A DNA stretch of 64,000 nt from Streptomyces cadmiisoli (GTDB lineage Bacteria > Actinomycetota > Actinomycetes > Streptomycetales > Streptomycetaceae): NCBI RefSeq assembly GCF_003261055.1, contig NZ_CP030073.1:7626001-7690000 (forward strand), in the 5' to 3' direction. The position numbers were made by a program, and so were the translations under genes. Shown one piece after another: positions 1-8,093 of this stretch (its first letter is position 1; the number at the start of each line of letters is the position of its first letter). The notes under the pieces are model-generated. The model was not told the DNA's origin and did no database searches. It saw only the letters and a program-made list of their open reading frames with translations.

Positions 1-536
1 TCGGCCTCGCCCTGCTGGACACCGACCCGGAGCAGGCACGCACCGCGCTCACCACGATCAAGTCCGCCAGCAAGGAGGCGCTCGGCGAGGTGCGCCAGGT
101 CCTCGACACCCTGCGCACGCCCGGCGAGGCGCCGCGCGCACCGGCGCCAGGCCTGGACCGGTTGCCCGAACTGGTGGAGCAGGCGGCGAGCGCGGGACTC
201 ACCGTGGCCGTCGAAGGGACGCCGCCGCGCCTTTCGCCGGGCACGGACCTCGCCGCGTTCCGCATCGTTCAGGAGGCTCTCACCAATGTCGTCCGGCACT
301 CCGGTTCCCGGCACGCGCGCGTGCGCCTGGAGCACGACGCCGGTGCGCTGCGGCTGCGTGTCGACGACGACGGCCCGGCCGGCGGCGCCCACGCGGGCGG
401 GAGCGGAAACGGGCTGGCCGGAATGCGGGAGCGGGCCGCCGCGCTCGGTGGCACGATCGAGGCGGGCCCCCGCCCCGACGGCGGCTTCCGGGTGCTCGCC
501 GTGCTGCCGCTCACCGTGCGGGAGGAGAACCGGTGA
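1..536 (+). CDS. Sensor histidine kinase, C-terminal part (truncated by window edge)
   Basis: The reading frame is open from base 3, so the gene begins before the window and only about 178 residues are visible. It starts in the end of the dimerisation helix region (KSASKEALGEVRQVLDTLR), typical of the HisKA_3/NarL-type kinases, and continues into an HATPase_c domain with an N-box (EALTNVVRHSG) and a G-box (GNGLAGMRERAAALGG). The phospho-accepting His and any membrane sensor lie outside the window. Its TGA overlaps the GTG of the response regulator by 4 bp, so the two are translationally coupled and should form one two-component system. The signal is unknown because the sensor part is missing. 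The family assignment is secure. Confidence 0.93.
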   Translation, partial: GLALLDTDPEQARTALTTIKSASKEALGEVRQVLDTLRTPGEAPRAPAPGLDRLPELVEQAASAGLTVAVEGTPPRLSPGTDLAAFRIVQEALTNVVRHSGSRHARVRLEHDAGALRLRVDDDGPAGGAHAGGSGNGLAGMRERAAALGGTIEAGPRPDGGFRVLAVLPLTVREENR

Positions 537-1198
537 TCCGCGTACTGCTCGCCGACGACCAGTCGCTGGTCCGCGCCGGCTTCCGGGCGCTGCTCGACGC
601 CCAGCCGGACATCGAGGTGGCCGGGGAGGCCTCCGACGGCGAAGAGGCAGTGCGTGAAGTGCGCGAACTGCGGCCCGACGTGGTGCTGATGGACATCCGG
701 ATGCCCGTGCTGGACGGTCTCGCCGCCACACGTCGCATCACCGAGGACGCGAACCTCGCGGAGGTCCGGGTGGTCATGCTGACCACGTTCGAGCTGGACG
801 AGTACGTCTTCGAGGCGATCCGCTCCGGCGCCTCCGGCTTCCTCGTGAAGCACACCGAACCCGACGAACTGCTGCGCGCGGTGCGTGCGGTGGTCGCGGG
901 TGACGCACTGCTGTCACCGGGCGTCACACGCCGGCTGATCGCCGAGTTCGCGGCGCGCTCCAAGGAGCCCGCGCCGGTGGACACCCTGGGTGAACTCACC
1001 GACCGGGAACGGGAGGTGATGGCCCTGGTCGGCATCGGCCTGTCCAACGAGGAGATCGCCCGCCGCCTGGTGGTCAGCCCGCTCACCGCGAAGACCCATG
1101 TGAGCCGCACGATGGTGAAGCTGGGCGCCCGTGACCGGGCGCAACTGGTCGTCCTGGCCTACGAGTCGGGCCTGGTGCGGCCGGGCTGGCTCGGCTGA
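533..1198 (+). CDS. NarL/LuxR-family response regulator
   Basis: A 221-aa two-domain response regulator. The receiver domain (about residues 1-120) has the acidic pair at Asp8-Asp9, the phospho-accepting Asp54 in VVLMDIRMP, and the conserved Lys in FLVKH. A LuxR-type helix-turn-helix (about 150-215) begins LTDREREVMALV and includes SNEEIARRLVVSPLTAKTHV. The start is the GTG overlapping the kinase stop, giving tight stoichiometric coupling. It is expected to bind DNA as a phosphorylated dimer. Its targets cannot be read from the sequence. The 3' end overlaps the convergent small gene at 1159-1443 by 40 bp. Confidence 0.95.
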   Translation: MIRVLLADDQSLVRAGFRALLDAQPDIEVAGEASDGEEAVREVRELRPDVVLMDIRMPVLDGLAATRRITEDANLAEVRVVMLTTFELDEYVFEAIRSGASGFLVKHTEPDELLRAVRAVVAGDALLSPGVTRRLIAEFAARSKEPAPVDTLGELTDREREVMALVGIGLSNEEIARRLVVSPLTAKTHVSRTMVKLGARDRAQLVVLAYESGLVRPGWLG

Positions 1199-1443
1199 TC
1201 CGAACGCTGGAAGCGGACGAGCACGGCGACCACCCTGGCCAGGAACAGGACCGGCACGAGGACGAGACCGGTGCGGACCAGCACCGTCTCCAGCCCGCGG
1301 GGAAGGTCGAAGAGGAGCGCCGGACCGGCCACGGCTCCGAAGACCACCGCCGCCGCGAACGCCGCGCTGCACAGCGCGTACCCGATCTCCACGGTGATCG
1401 CGTCCCGATCGGCCTGCGTGCGCCGTCCCCCGTTACCGGTCAT
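1159..1443 (-). CDS. Small membrane protein, DUF6332-like
   Basis: A 94-aa protein starting MTGNGGRRTQADRDAITVEI. A basic/acidic N-terminus is followed by two hydrophobic segments (about residues 20-42 and 54-76), then a basic hydrophilic tail, so it is probably a two-pass membrane protein. The RRTQADRDA...EIGYA opening resembles the short Streptomyces proteins annotated as DUF6332, from memory. Function is unknown. The ATG is the first start that leaves out an implausible upstream extension. Its 3' end runs 40 bp into the response regulator on the other strand. Confidence 0.72.
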   Translation of the reverse strand: MTGNGGRRTQADRDAITVEIGYALCSAAFAAAVVFGAVAGPALLFDLPRGLETVLVRTGLVLVPVLFLARVVAVLVRFQRSDQPSQPGRTRPDS

Positions 1444-1511
1444 CCCGCAAGTGAAACAGGCCGGTGCCCGGCGGAGCAATGGTCCCGCCGGGCACCCACC
1501 GGAATCAGGCC

Positions 1512-3020
1512 CTAGTCGCGGACCGGCACACGTGCGGCATCCGGATCCGCCGTCGCTTCCGCGTCCGTCTCCTTCGCCAGGGACCGCGCGACCACGACCG
1601 AGCGTCCCGCGGCAGGGGTGCGCCGCAGGCCCGACAGGGCGATCAGCAGGCCCACGACGGCGATGCCGGTCACCACGATCAGGCCGGGCCGGTAGCTGTC
1701 GAGGACGGCCTGCGGTGAGGCGTCGTCGGAGGCGCCCGCGGTCACCACCGCGGTGACCACCGCGAGGAAGATCGCACCGCCGACCTGCACGGACGTGTTG
1801 AGCAGTCCGGAGACCATGCCCTGTTCGTGGTCGTCGACGCCGTTGGTGGCCTGGATGTTGAGCGAGGGGAAGACCAGCGCGCAGGCCGCGCCGATCAGCA
1901 GCATGCTGGGCAGAACGGCGACGGCGTACACGGGGTCGAGGTCGACGCCGAGGAACAGCGCGTACCCGGCGACCATCAGCGTGAAGCCCACCGCGAGCAG
2001 CCGCTGGGTGCCGAACCGGTCGACGATGTCGCCGACCTTCGTCGAGGACACCGCCACCAGCGCGCCCGCGGGCAGGAAGGCGAGCGCGGTGTGCAGCGCG
2101 GACCAGCCGAGCAGTGACTGCATGTACAGCGTGACGATGAACTGGAAGCTGACGTAGGACCCGAAGAAGGTCATGGCGCCGAGCTGGGCGCGGATCTGGT
2201 TGCCGGAGCGCAGTACGCCGAGCCTGACCAGCGGTCCGGGCGAGCGCCGCTCCACCGCCACGAAGGTGGTCAGGAGCACGGCGACGGCGGCGAAGGACAG
2301 CAGGGTGCGGGCGGAGGTCCAGCCGGCCTCGGGGGCCTGGACGACGGTGAAGACCAGCAGCAGCATCGAGGCGGTACCGAGGACGGCGCCGGGGACGTCG
2401 TAGCCGTCGTGGTCGCGCTCGCGCGTGCTGCGGGGCAGCAGTTTCAGGCCCGCCACGAGGGCGATCAGGGCGATGGGCGCGGGCAGCAGCATGGTCAGCC
2501 GCCAACTCGCCTCGGTGAGCAGGCCGGACAGCACCAGGCCCATCGAGAAGCCGGTGGCCGCGCAGGTCGTGTAGATGGACAGGGCCCGGTTGCGCATGGG
2601 GCCCTCGGGAAACGTCGTGGTGATGATCGACAGGCCGGCGGGTGCCGTGAAGGCGGCGCTGAGGCCCTTGATGAAGCGGCTGGCGATGAGCAGCGGGCCG
2701 GAGTCGACGAGTCCGCCGAGCAGCGAGGCGAGGGCGAAGACACCGAGGGCCATCAGGAACACCCGGCGCCGGCCCAGCAGGTCGGCGGTGCGGCCGCCGA
2801 GCAGGAGCAGACCGCCGTAGCCCAGGATGTAGCCGCTGACGACCCATTGCAGGGACGAAGTGGAAAGGCCGAGGTCGGAGGCGATGGACGGCAGGGCGAC
2901 GCCGACCATCGACACGTCCAGCGCGTCGAGGAACATCGCGGCGCAGGGCACCAGCAGGGTGCCCCACAACCGAGGGGTCCAGCGTCCCTCGGTCACGGAG
3001 GGGGTGAGCGGTGAGGTCAT
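1512..3020 (-). CDS. MFS drug exporter, DHA2 (14-TM) family
   Basis: A 502-aa multidrug-efflux-type transporter, expected to use the proton gradient to export small hydrophobic compounds. It has the DHA2 hallmarks: an Asp in TM1 (MFLDALDVSMVGVALP), QWVVSGYILGYG in TM2, the loop motif GGRTADLLGRRR after it, and enough hydrophobic segments for 14 TM helices. I chose the ATG at 3020 (MTSPLTPSVTEG); longer starts run into the promoter region. It is divergent from the marR gene at 3107, with a perfect dyad between them, the usual layout for a drug-responsive MarR/exporter pair. The substrate cannot be predicted. Confidence 0.9.
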   Translation of the reverse strand: MTSPLTPSVTEGRWTPRLWGTLLVPCAAMFLDALDVSMVGVALPSIASDLGLSTSSLQWVVSGYILGYGGLLLLGGRTADLLGRRRVFLMALGVFALASLLGGLVDSGPLLIASRFIKGLSAAFTAPAGLSIITTTFPEGPMRNRALSIYTTCAATGFSMGLVLSGLLTEASWRLTMLLPAPIALIALVAGLKLLPRSTRERDHDGYDVPGAVLGTASMLLLVFTVVQAPEAGWTSARTLLSFAAVAVLLTTFVAVERRSPGPLVRLGVLRSGNQIRAQLGAMTFFGSYVSFQFIVTLYMQSLLGWSALHTALAFLPAGALVAVSSTKVGDIVDRFGTQRLLAVGFTLMVAGYALFLGVDLDPVYAVAVLPSMLLIGAACALVFPSLNIQATNGVDDHEQGMVSGLLNTSVQVGGAIFLAVVTAVVTAGASDDASPQAVLDSYRPGLIVVTGIAVVGLLIALSGLRRTPAAGRSVVVARSLAKETDAEATADPDAARVPVRD

Positions 3021-3042
3021 GCCGACCGACGCTGCATGCACA

Positions 3043-3055
3043 TGCATTGAATGCA
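3043..3055. promoter_or_regulatory. Candidate MarR operator
   Basis: TGCATTGAATGCA is a perfect 6-bp inverted repeat around one central base. It lies in the 86-bp gap between the divergent exporter and marR genes. An overlapping near-palindrome (TGCATGCACATGCA, 3033-3046) sits directly beside it. The position suits a site where the regulator represses both genes. Confidence 0.5.
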
Positions 3056-3106
3056 AGAACATTTAATTCTGACGCAACAATTCTGTTTCTCTGCTACGGT
3101 GCGCCC

Positions 3107-3508
3107 ATGGCGGCGAAGAAGGCCGAACAGGCCCTCGTTGAGCAGTGGCGCGGCATCCTGGCGCTGCATGCGCGCACGCAGTGCGAAATCGACCGTGAAC
3201 TCCACCGACACGGGCTGTGCGCCAGCGACTTCGAGGTCCTGGACGTTCTCGCCGGCGGTGCTTCGGGGGGTCGTGCCTGCGCCTACCGCGTCACGGAGAT
3301 CTCCGAGCGCGTCCACCTCAGCCAGAGCGCCCTGTCCCGGCTGATCGCACGGCTGGAGAAGGACGGGCTCGTCGAACGCGCGATGTGCGCGGAGGACCGG
3401 CGCGGCGTGCGAGTGGCACTCACCGGCAAGGGGCGCGACGTGCATCGCGCGGTGCTGCCGGCGCAGCGGGCGGTACTGACGCGGATGCTGTCCGGCTCGG
3501 CCGACTGA
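3107..3508 (+). CDS. MarR-family transcriptional regulator
   Basis: A 133-aa winged-helix protein. The recognition region VTEISERVHLSQSALSRLIARLEKDGLVER (in pieces, about residues 62-91) and the wing with AEDRRGVRVALTGKG match MarR proteins. It starts at ATG 3107 (MAAKKAEQ), because earlier in-frame starts lie inside the operator region. It is slightly short for the family (usually 140-160 aa). It probably represses the divergent DHA2 exporter and itself until a ligand binds. Confidence 0.9.
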   Translation: MAAKKAEQALVEQWRGILALHARTQCEIDRELHRHGLCASDFEVLDVLAGGASGGRACAYRVTEISERVHLSQSALSRLIARLEKDGLVERAMCAEDRRGVRVALTGKGRDVHRAVLPAQRAVLTRMLSGSAD

Positions 3509-3553
3509 CGCGTCCGTGGCGGCAGTTCCGGACGGCGACGGAGTGACCGGCAC

Positions 3554-3586
3554 GGTCGGTCGGCTCCGGGCCGACACGGACCGACC
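3554..3586. terminator. Possible bidirectional terminator hairpin
   Basis: A GGTCGGT arm at 3554-3560 pairs with ACCGACC at 3580-3586. It lies between the convergent marR and mycothiol-type enzyme genes. No U-tract follows, as is usual for Streptomyces terminators. Confidence 0.35.
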
Positions 3587-3635
3587 CGTTCGTCCGGTCG
3601 GCTCCGGGCGAGGGCAGACCGACCGGCCAGTGGGG

Positions 3636-4385
3636 TCAGCTCCAGACGACGGCCGACTTCTCCCGCCACAAGTCGGCCAGTGAGGTGTCGCCGGTGACCT
3701 CGGGGAACGGCCGGCGGTTCCACAGCGAGAGGTAGAGCGCGGCGGCGGGTCCGGTCAGTTCGCAGTCGGCGGCACCCGTGCCGTCGCGCTCCGTGGCCGG
3801 TGCTTCGTGGGACAGCCGTACGGTCCACACCGCGGTGTCCGCGTCGTCGGTGTCCGTGGCCCGCACCCGCAGCACGCGGGGTGTCTCGGTGCGCAGCCGG
3901 CTCTGGCGGCGGGCGTGGAAGCCCCGCAGCAGTTCGTCGATGCCGTCCACGGCGAAGTCGACGGCGATGTCCTCGCCCGTGCCGCCGAGGGCCGCCTCGG
4001 CGTCGAACCGGTGCACGGTCGTCTCGTGCGCCTGCCGCCGGGCCCAGAAGGCGAGCGGTGACGGCGCGGGCAGGAAGTGCCAGCACGGGACGTCGGGTGG
4101 CGCGGCGGCGAGGGTGTCGACGAGGCGCCGGTGCCCGTCGCTGAACCAGTTCACGAGGTCGTCGCCGTCGAGGTCGGGACGCTCCTCGCCGGGCCGGTAC
4201 GACGCGTGGGCCTCGGCGACGAACGCCGTCGCCCAGCGGTGCACCATGCCCGTGTGCCGCAGCAGGTCCCTGACCTGCCAGTCGGGACAGGTCGGCACCT
4301 CGGCCCCGGTACCGGCCTCTTCGGCGGCCCGGGCCAGGGCCCGGCCCTCCCGTTCGATGACCCGGACGAAGTCGGCGGTCTGCAT
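3636..4385 (-). CDS. Maleylpyruvate isomerase-family, mycothiol-type (DinB fold) protein
   Basis: A 249-aa protein. The N-terminal half carries the pattern of the mycothiol-dependent maleylpyruvate isomerase family: CPDWQVRDLLRHTGMVHRW (from about residue 33) and HETTVHRFDAE. The His/Glu residues in these motifs form the metal site in characterised members. The C-terminal half (DELLRGFHARR onward) matches the helper domain often fused to it. Such enzymes are thiol transferases or isomerases using mycothiol, the actinobacterial glutathione substitute. No ring-cleavage genes are nearby, so the substrate is unknown. The start is ATG 4385 (MQTADFVRVIEREG). Confidence 0.85.
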   Translation of the reverse strand: MQTADFVRVIEREGRALARAAEEAGTGAEVPTCPDWQVRDLLRHTGMVHRWATAFVAEAHASYRPGEERPDLDGDDLVNWFSDGHRRLVDTLAAAPPDVPCWHFLPAPSPLAFWARRQAHETTVHRFDAEAALGGTGEDIAVDFAVDGIDELLRGFHARRQSRLRTETPRVLRVRATDTDDADTAVWTVRLSHEAPATERDGTGAADCELTGPAAALYLSLWNRRPFPEVTGDTSLADLWREKSAVVWS

Positions 4386-4450
4386 GCCGTGAGTGTGCCG
4401 CACGGAGCGCGGTCCGGGGGAGGGTGCGTGAGCGTTCCGCCGGAGGCGGG

Positions 4451-5650
4451 TCAGCGCGACTCCGCCCGCCGGGTGGCGAATCCGACCACCGCCGCGACCG
4501 CCGCCAGGACCGCGACACTGGTCAGCGCCACGGGCAGGGAGATCCAGTCGGCCATGAAGCCGATGGCGGGCGGTCCGAGGAGCATCCCCCCGTACCCGAG
4601 CGTCGAGGCGACGGCGACGCCGCTCGGACCCGCCAGCGCGCCCGCCCGTTCGATGGCCACGGGGAAGAGGTTGGCGAGGCCGAGGCCCGCGACCCCGAAC
4701 CCGAGCAACGCGGCCCACAGGGAGTTCGCCAGCGCGCCGAGCAGCATGCCGGCCGCCGCGATCGAGCCGCCCATGACCACCGTGCGCGTGCGGCCGAGGC
4801 GTTCGAGGAGCGACGTGCCGGTCAGCCGGCCCACCGTCATGGCCAGGGCGAAGCAGGAGTAGCCCACTGCGGCGGCGCCGGGCGAGGCATCCAGGTCCTG
4901 CTCCAGGTGCAGGGCGCCCCAGTCGGCGAGCGCGCCCTCGCCGTAGGCCGTGCACAGGGCGATCAGGCCGAAGACGATCACAAGGCGCCGGGTACGGCCG
5001 TCGAGGCGTCGCGGGGCGTGCCGGTCGTAGCGCACCTGTTCCTGCGGCGCAGGCGGGGACCCGCGCAGCAGTGTCGGTCCGGCGAGGGCGGTCACGAGCA
5101 GGCCGACGAGGGCCAGCCCGAGCAGATGGCGGGTGGGGGACAGGGACCCCGCGACCAGCGCGCCGAGGCCTGCGCCGACCATGCCGCCCAGGCTGTAGGC
5201 GGCGTGGAAGCTGGGCATCACCGGTCGGCGCAGCGCGGTGATCAGGTCGACCGCGGCGCTGTTGAAGGCCACGTTGATGCCGCCGTAGGCCGCGCCGAAG
5301 AACAGGAGTACGGCGCCGAGGGCCGCTGCCGAGTGGGTCAGCGGGGGCAGGGCGACGCTCAGGGAGAGCAGGACGGCGCAGACCACGGTCACCGGATGGC
5401 TGCCGAAGCGGCGGCAGAGGCGACCGGTGAGCGTCATGGTGACCACCGCGCCGGCCGAGACACCCAGCAGCGCGAGTCCGAGGGTGCTCGCGGAGCTGCC
5501 GGTCTGTTCCTTGATGGCGGGGATGCGGACGACCCAGCCCGCGAAGACGAAGCCGTCCAGCGCGAAGAAGGTGGTGAGGGCGATGCGGAGACGGGTGAGG
5601 TCGCGGCCCGGCACGGCGCTGTGGATCCGGGATTTGTTTATTAGCGGCAC
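4451..5650 (-). CDS. MFS transporter, YbjJ-like
   Basis: A 399-aa, 12-TM-type transporter. The N-terminal sequence (RLRIALTTFFALDGFVFAGWVVRIP in parts) and the internal NVAFNSAAVDL and SFHAAYSLGGMVGAG motifs resemble the YbjJ/fucose-permease-like branch of the MFS. The first loop has GRLCRRFGSHPV, a version of MFS motif A. Direction of transport and substrate are unknown. The gene stands alone, with its stop 65 bp from the start of the enzyme gene at 4385. Confidence 0.85.
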   Translation of the reverse strand: MPLINKSRIHSAVPGRDLTRLRIALTTFFALDGFVFAGWVVRIPAIKEQTGSSASTLGLALLGVSAGAVVTMTLTGRLCRRFGSHPVTVVCAVLLSLSVALPPLTHSAAALGAVLLFFGAAYGGINVAFNSAAVDLITALRRPVMPSFHAAYSLGGMVGAGLGALVAGSLSPTRHLLGLALVGLLVTALAGPTLLRGSPPAPQEQVRYDRHAPRRLDGRTRRLVIVFGLIALCTAYGEGALADWGALHLEQDLDASPGAAAVGYSCFALAMTVGRLTGTSLLERLGRTRTVVMGGSIAAAGMLLGALANSLWAALLGFGVAGLGLANLFPVAIERAGALAGPSGVAVASTLGYGGMLLGPPAIGFMADWISLPVALTSVAVLAAVAAVVGFATRRAESR

Positions 5651-5747
5651 AAAGTCAGGCTAGGTGGGTGACCGGAAGCGGGCAAGGGGTCCGGATTCGC
5701 CCGCCCGAGGCAGGGGGAGGGGGACGGGGGTGGCCCCTGGGCTCCCG

Positions 5748-6941
5748 TCACTCCGCGGCGGTCGGTCGGGGAGAGGTCGCCGCGCGCCGGGCCGACAGCC
5801 GCTCACGCAGTCGCTCCGGCGTCCAGTCCTCCGCCACGGCCTGCCACAGCACGTACGCCTGCGAAGCCGGGGCGAGGCCGTCGACCGGCGGGTCCAGGTC
5901 GAGGTCGGTCGGAAAGGGGTAGCCCTCCGCGGTGGCGGCGACCACGCGGCGCAGCCAGTCCTCGGAGGCGCCTTCGGCCTTGCGCCGCAGCAGCACCGGG
6001 AACAGGGCGTTCGCCATCGCCGCGCGGTCCACCGTCTCCATGGCGCGGCCGAAGGCGGAGGAGATCTGGAGCAGATTGGCCATGCGCCGGACACCGGTCG
6101 AGCGGTTGTGCCCGGCGGCGTGGAACAGCGCGGGGTTGAAGAAGGCGGCGTCACCCTTGTCCAGCGGGAGCTGGACGTGGTGGGCGTCGAAGTACTCGAC
6201 GAATTCCGGGAGCCGCCACGCCAGATAGCCGGGCTCGTACTTCTGCGAGTGCGGCAGGTACAGGGTCGGGCCCGACTCGACGGGCATGTCGCAGTGCGCC
6301 ACCGCGCCCTGCAGCGTCAGGGCGGGGGACAGCCGGTGCACATGCGCGGGGTAGGCGGCGGCCCGCTCCCGGCTCAGGAAGCCGAGGTGGTAGTCGCGGT
6401 GCGCGTTCTGCGCGGTGCCGCCCGGGTTGACCACGTTGACCTGGGAGGTCACCTGGTACGCCGGGCCGAGCCAGGCCTCGGCGACCAGCGCCGCCATGTC
6501 GTTCGCGTAGTAGTCCGCGAAGTCCTCCGGTGCCCGCAGAGCCATCTTGTCCAGGGCGCTCCAGACGCGGTCGTTCGCGCCGGGCGGTGCGAAGTGGTCG
6601 CCGCGCGCCGTGCCCATGGCGCGCTCCTCGTCGATCAGCGTCCGGAAGGCCGCGGACGCCCGGTCCACGGTCTCGGGCTGGAACGCGCCCTTGAACACGA
6701 CGATGCCGGGGCCGTCCCACAGGGCCCGGATCAGTTCGCTCTGCACGTTTCGGCGCCCCTGCACAGTCGCCGTCAGGGCGCGGAGCCGGTCGCTGTCGTA
6801 GAGCGGAACGTTCTGCTCCACGCGCTCCGCCGAGGGGTGCTCGACGGGGTCGGTGCGCTGTTCGACCAGTGCCCGGAACGCCGTGAGGTCGCAGTCGTCC
6901 TCGGTCAGCCAGGTTCGTGATCGCGCGGCAGTGGGAATCAT
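5748..6941 (-). CDS. Phytanoyl-CoA dioxygenase (PhyH)-family protein
   Basis: A 397-aa Fe(II)/2-oxoglutarate-dependent oxygenase candidate. The cupin core shows the iron-binding HxD (His181-Arg-Asp183 in NAHRDYHLG), a distal His in ALFHAAGHNRS (His274/His278), and the Arg that would hold 2-oxoglutarate shortly after (VRRM). Members hydroxylate unactivated carbons of lipids or secondary metabolites. An AAGGAG ribosome site five bases before ATG 6941 supports the start. There is no operon partner, since both sides are non-coding or divergent. Substrate unknown. Confidence 0.88.
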   Translation of the reverse strand: MIPTAARSRTWLTEDDCDLTAFRALVEQRTDPVEHPSAERVEQNVPLYDSDRLRALTATVQGRRNVQSELIRALWDGPGIVVFKGAFQPETVDRASAAFRTLIDEERAMGTARGDHFAPPGANDRVWSALDKMALRAPEDFADYYANDMAALVAEAWLGPAYQVTSQVNVVNPGGTAQNAHRDYHLGFLSRERAAAYPAHVHRLSPALTLQGAVAHCDMPVESGPTLYLPHSQKYEPGYLAWRLPEFVEYFDAHHVQLPLDKGDAAFFNPALFHAAGHNRSTGVRRMANLLQISSAFGRAMETVDRAAMANALFPVLLRRKAEGASEDWLRRVVAATAEGYPFPTDLDLDPPVDGLAPASQAYVLWQAVAEDWTPERLRERLSARRAATSPRPTAAE

Positions 6942-7374
6942 CGCGGCTCCTTCGCAGCCCTCGCCCTGCTGCCAGTCTTCGGAGGCCGAACCCGTCGTTC
7001 AAGCCTCGGAAATACATCAAAAAGCCGTCATCGAGACCGGGAACCAGACCGGGAACCAGGTCGGCGGCACCCCTGTCCGACCAGCGGCGCGGTCGCCCGT
7101 CAGGCCCGCGTCGCCGGCGGGAACGGCGCGGGTCCGTGGTCACGGTGACCACGGCCCCGCACTCCGTCCTTCCGCCACGACCGGCCCGGACGGCGCGGAA
7201 GCCGACCGGCCAGGACCGGCCAGGACCGGCCAGGACCGGCCAGGACCGGCCAGGACCGGCCAGGACCGGCCAGGACCGGCCAGGACCGGCCAGGACCGGT
7301 CGCGACCCGCCGGGACCAGCTGGGACCGGCCGGGAGGTCGCCCTGCCGCGACCGGTCCCGACCGGCCGCCGACC
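6942..7374. other. Non-coding stretch between phyH and a pseudogene
   Basis: I see no credible gene here. Frames open on either strand are produced by the 10-bp tandem repeat at 7204-7299 and by high GC. The first 100 bases should hold the phyH promoter, but no clear -10/-35 pair stands out. Confidence 0.6.
7204..7299. repeat. 10-bp tandem repeat (about 9.6 copies)
   Basis: The unit CAGGACCGGC is repeated head to tail without a mismatch until the last base of the array. It is followed by degenerate copies (CGGGACC-like decamers) to about 7345. The period of 10 is not a multiple of 3. Any translation therefore repeats every 10 residues through all codon phases, which argues against a protein role. 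Confidence 0.95.
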
Positions 7375-7886
7375 TCAGGGGGCGCCCGTCACCCTCCCGG
7401 TGAACTCCGGGCCGTCCTGCGGACCTTCCGGGTTGTCGAAGTCGGTCTGCTGGATCCGCGTCGACTCCTCCGGCTCGGTCACCGTGTCCTCGACGGTGGG
7501 GACGGAGACCTCCGCGCTCGGCTCGCCCGGTTGGACGTCCGCCCAGAGGTACAGCCATTCGACCTCGGACAACGGCCGCTCCGGCAGCGGAGACCCACCA
7601 CTGGTCAGGTCCGACAGCCACTGCGGGTCGACGTCCGTGGTGGACAGTTCGGCGCCCCGGCGACCGGCAGGAACGCGAAACCGGCGCTGACGGGCACGTC
7701 GGCCACCGCGGACAGCGAGAGGCGCCAGGTCAGCGCCCCTCCCTCGGTGACCCGGTCCGCGACGGGCGTCACGGTGACCGTCGGCTCCGGGTCGTCGTTC
7801 CGCACCGTCACACCGCCGCTGTGGGCGCCGACCACGGCGCCCCGCAGCCAGCGGTATTGCGCCGACCCTGCCTTGACGGCGTGTCA
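7375..7886 (-). pseudogene. Decayed Calx-beta-domain-like gene
   Basis: Two minus-strand fragments read as one protein if a frameshift is repaired. The upstream part (from about 7883) gives SAQYRWLRGAVVGAHSGGV, then VRNDDPEPTVTVTPVADRV and TEGGALTWRLSLS, a Calx-beta-like pattern (NDD...EG...LS). Near 7655, beside a CCCCGG run, the frame breaks. It resumes one frame over as AELSTTDVDPQWLSDLTSGG and continues through LSEVEWLYLWADVQPGEP to a stop at 7375. A TGA in the same frame at 7884-7886 separates a further upstream remnant (ARVRVT). No intact start exists, so it should make no full-length product. Calx-beta repeats usually sit in secreted or surface proteins. The parent function is unknown. 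Confidence 0.6.
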
Positions 7887-8093
7887 GGTGACGCGTACTC
7901 GGGCGTCACACCCGGCGCGGGCCACGGAGCGGGGCGCGGTCTTTCCCCGGCCCGTGACCCGCACGGCAGCGGCGAGCCGGTGAAGATCGGCCGAGAAACG
8001 ACGCGGCGGAGTCCTTGAGCGGGCTCCGCCCCGTACGTTGCGACCAGTGGTCTCTCCTGTCCGGCCCGTCACCCCCGTGCACTGAGAGGTTCC

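Noticed and set aside
7204..7299. CRISPR-like array
   Set aside because: The repeats are 10 bp with no spacers and no cas genes are near.
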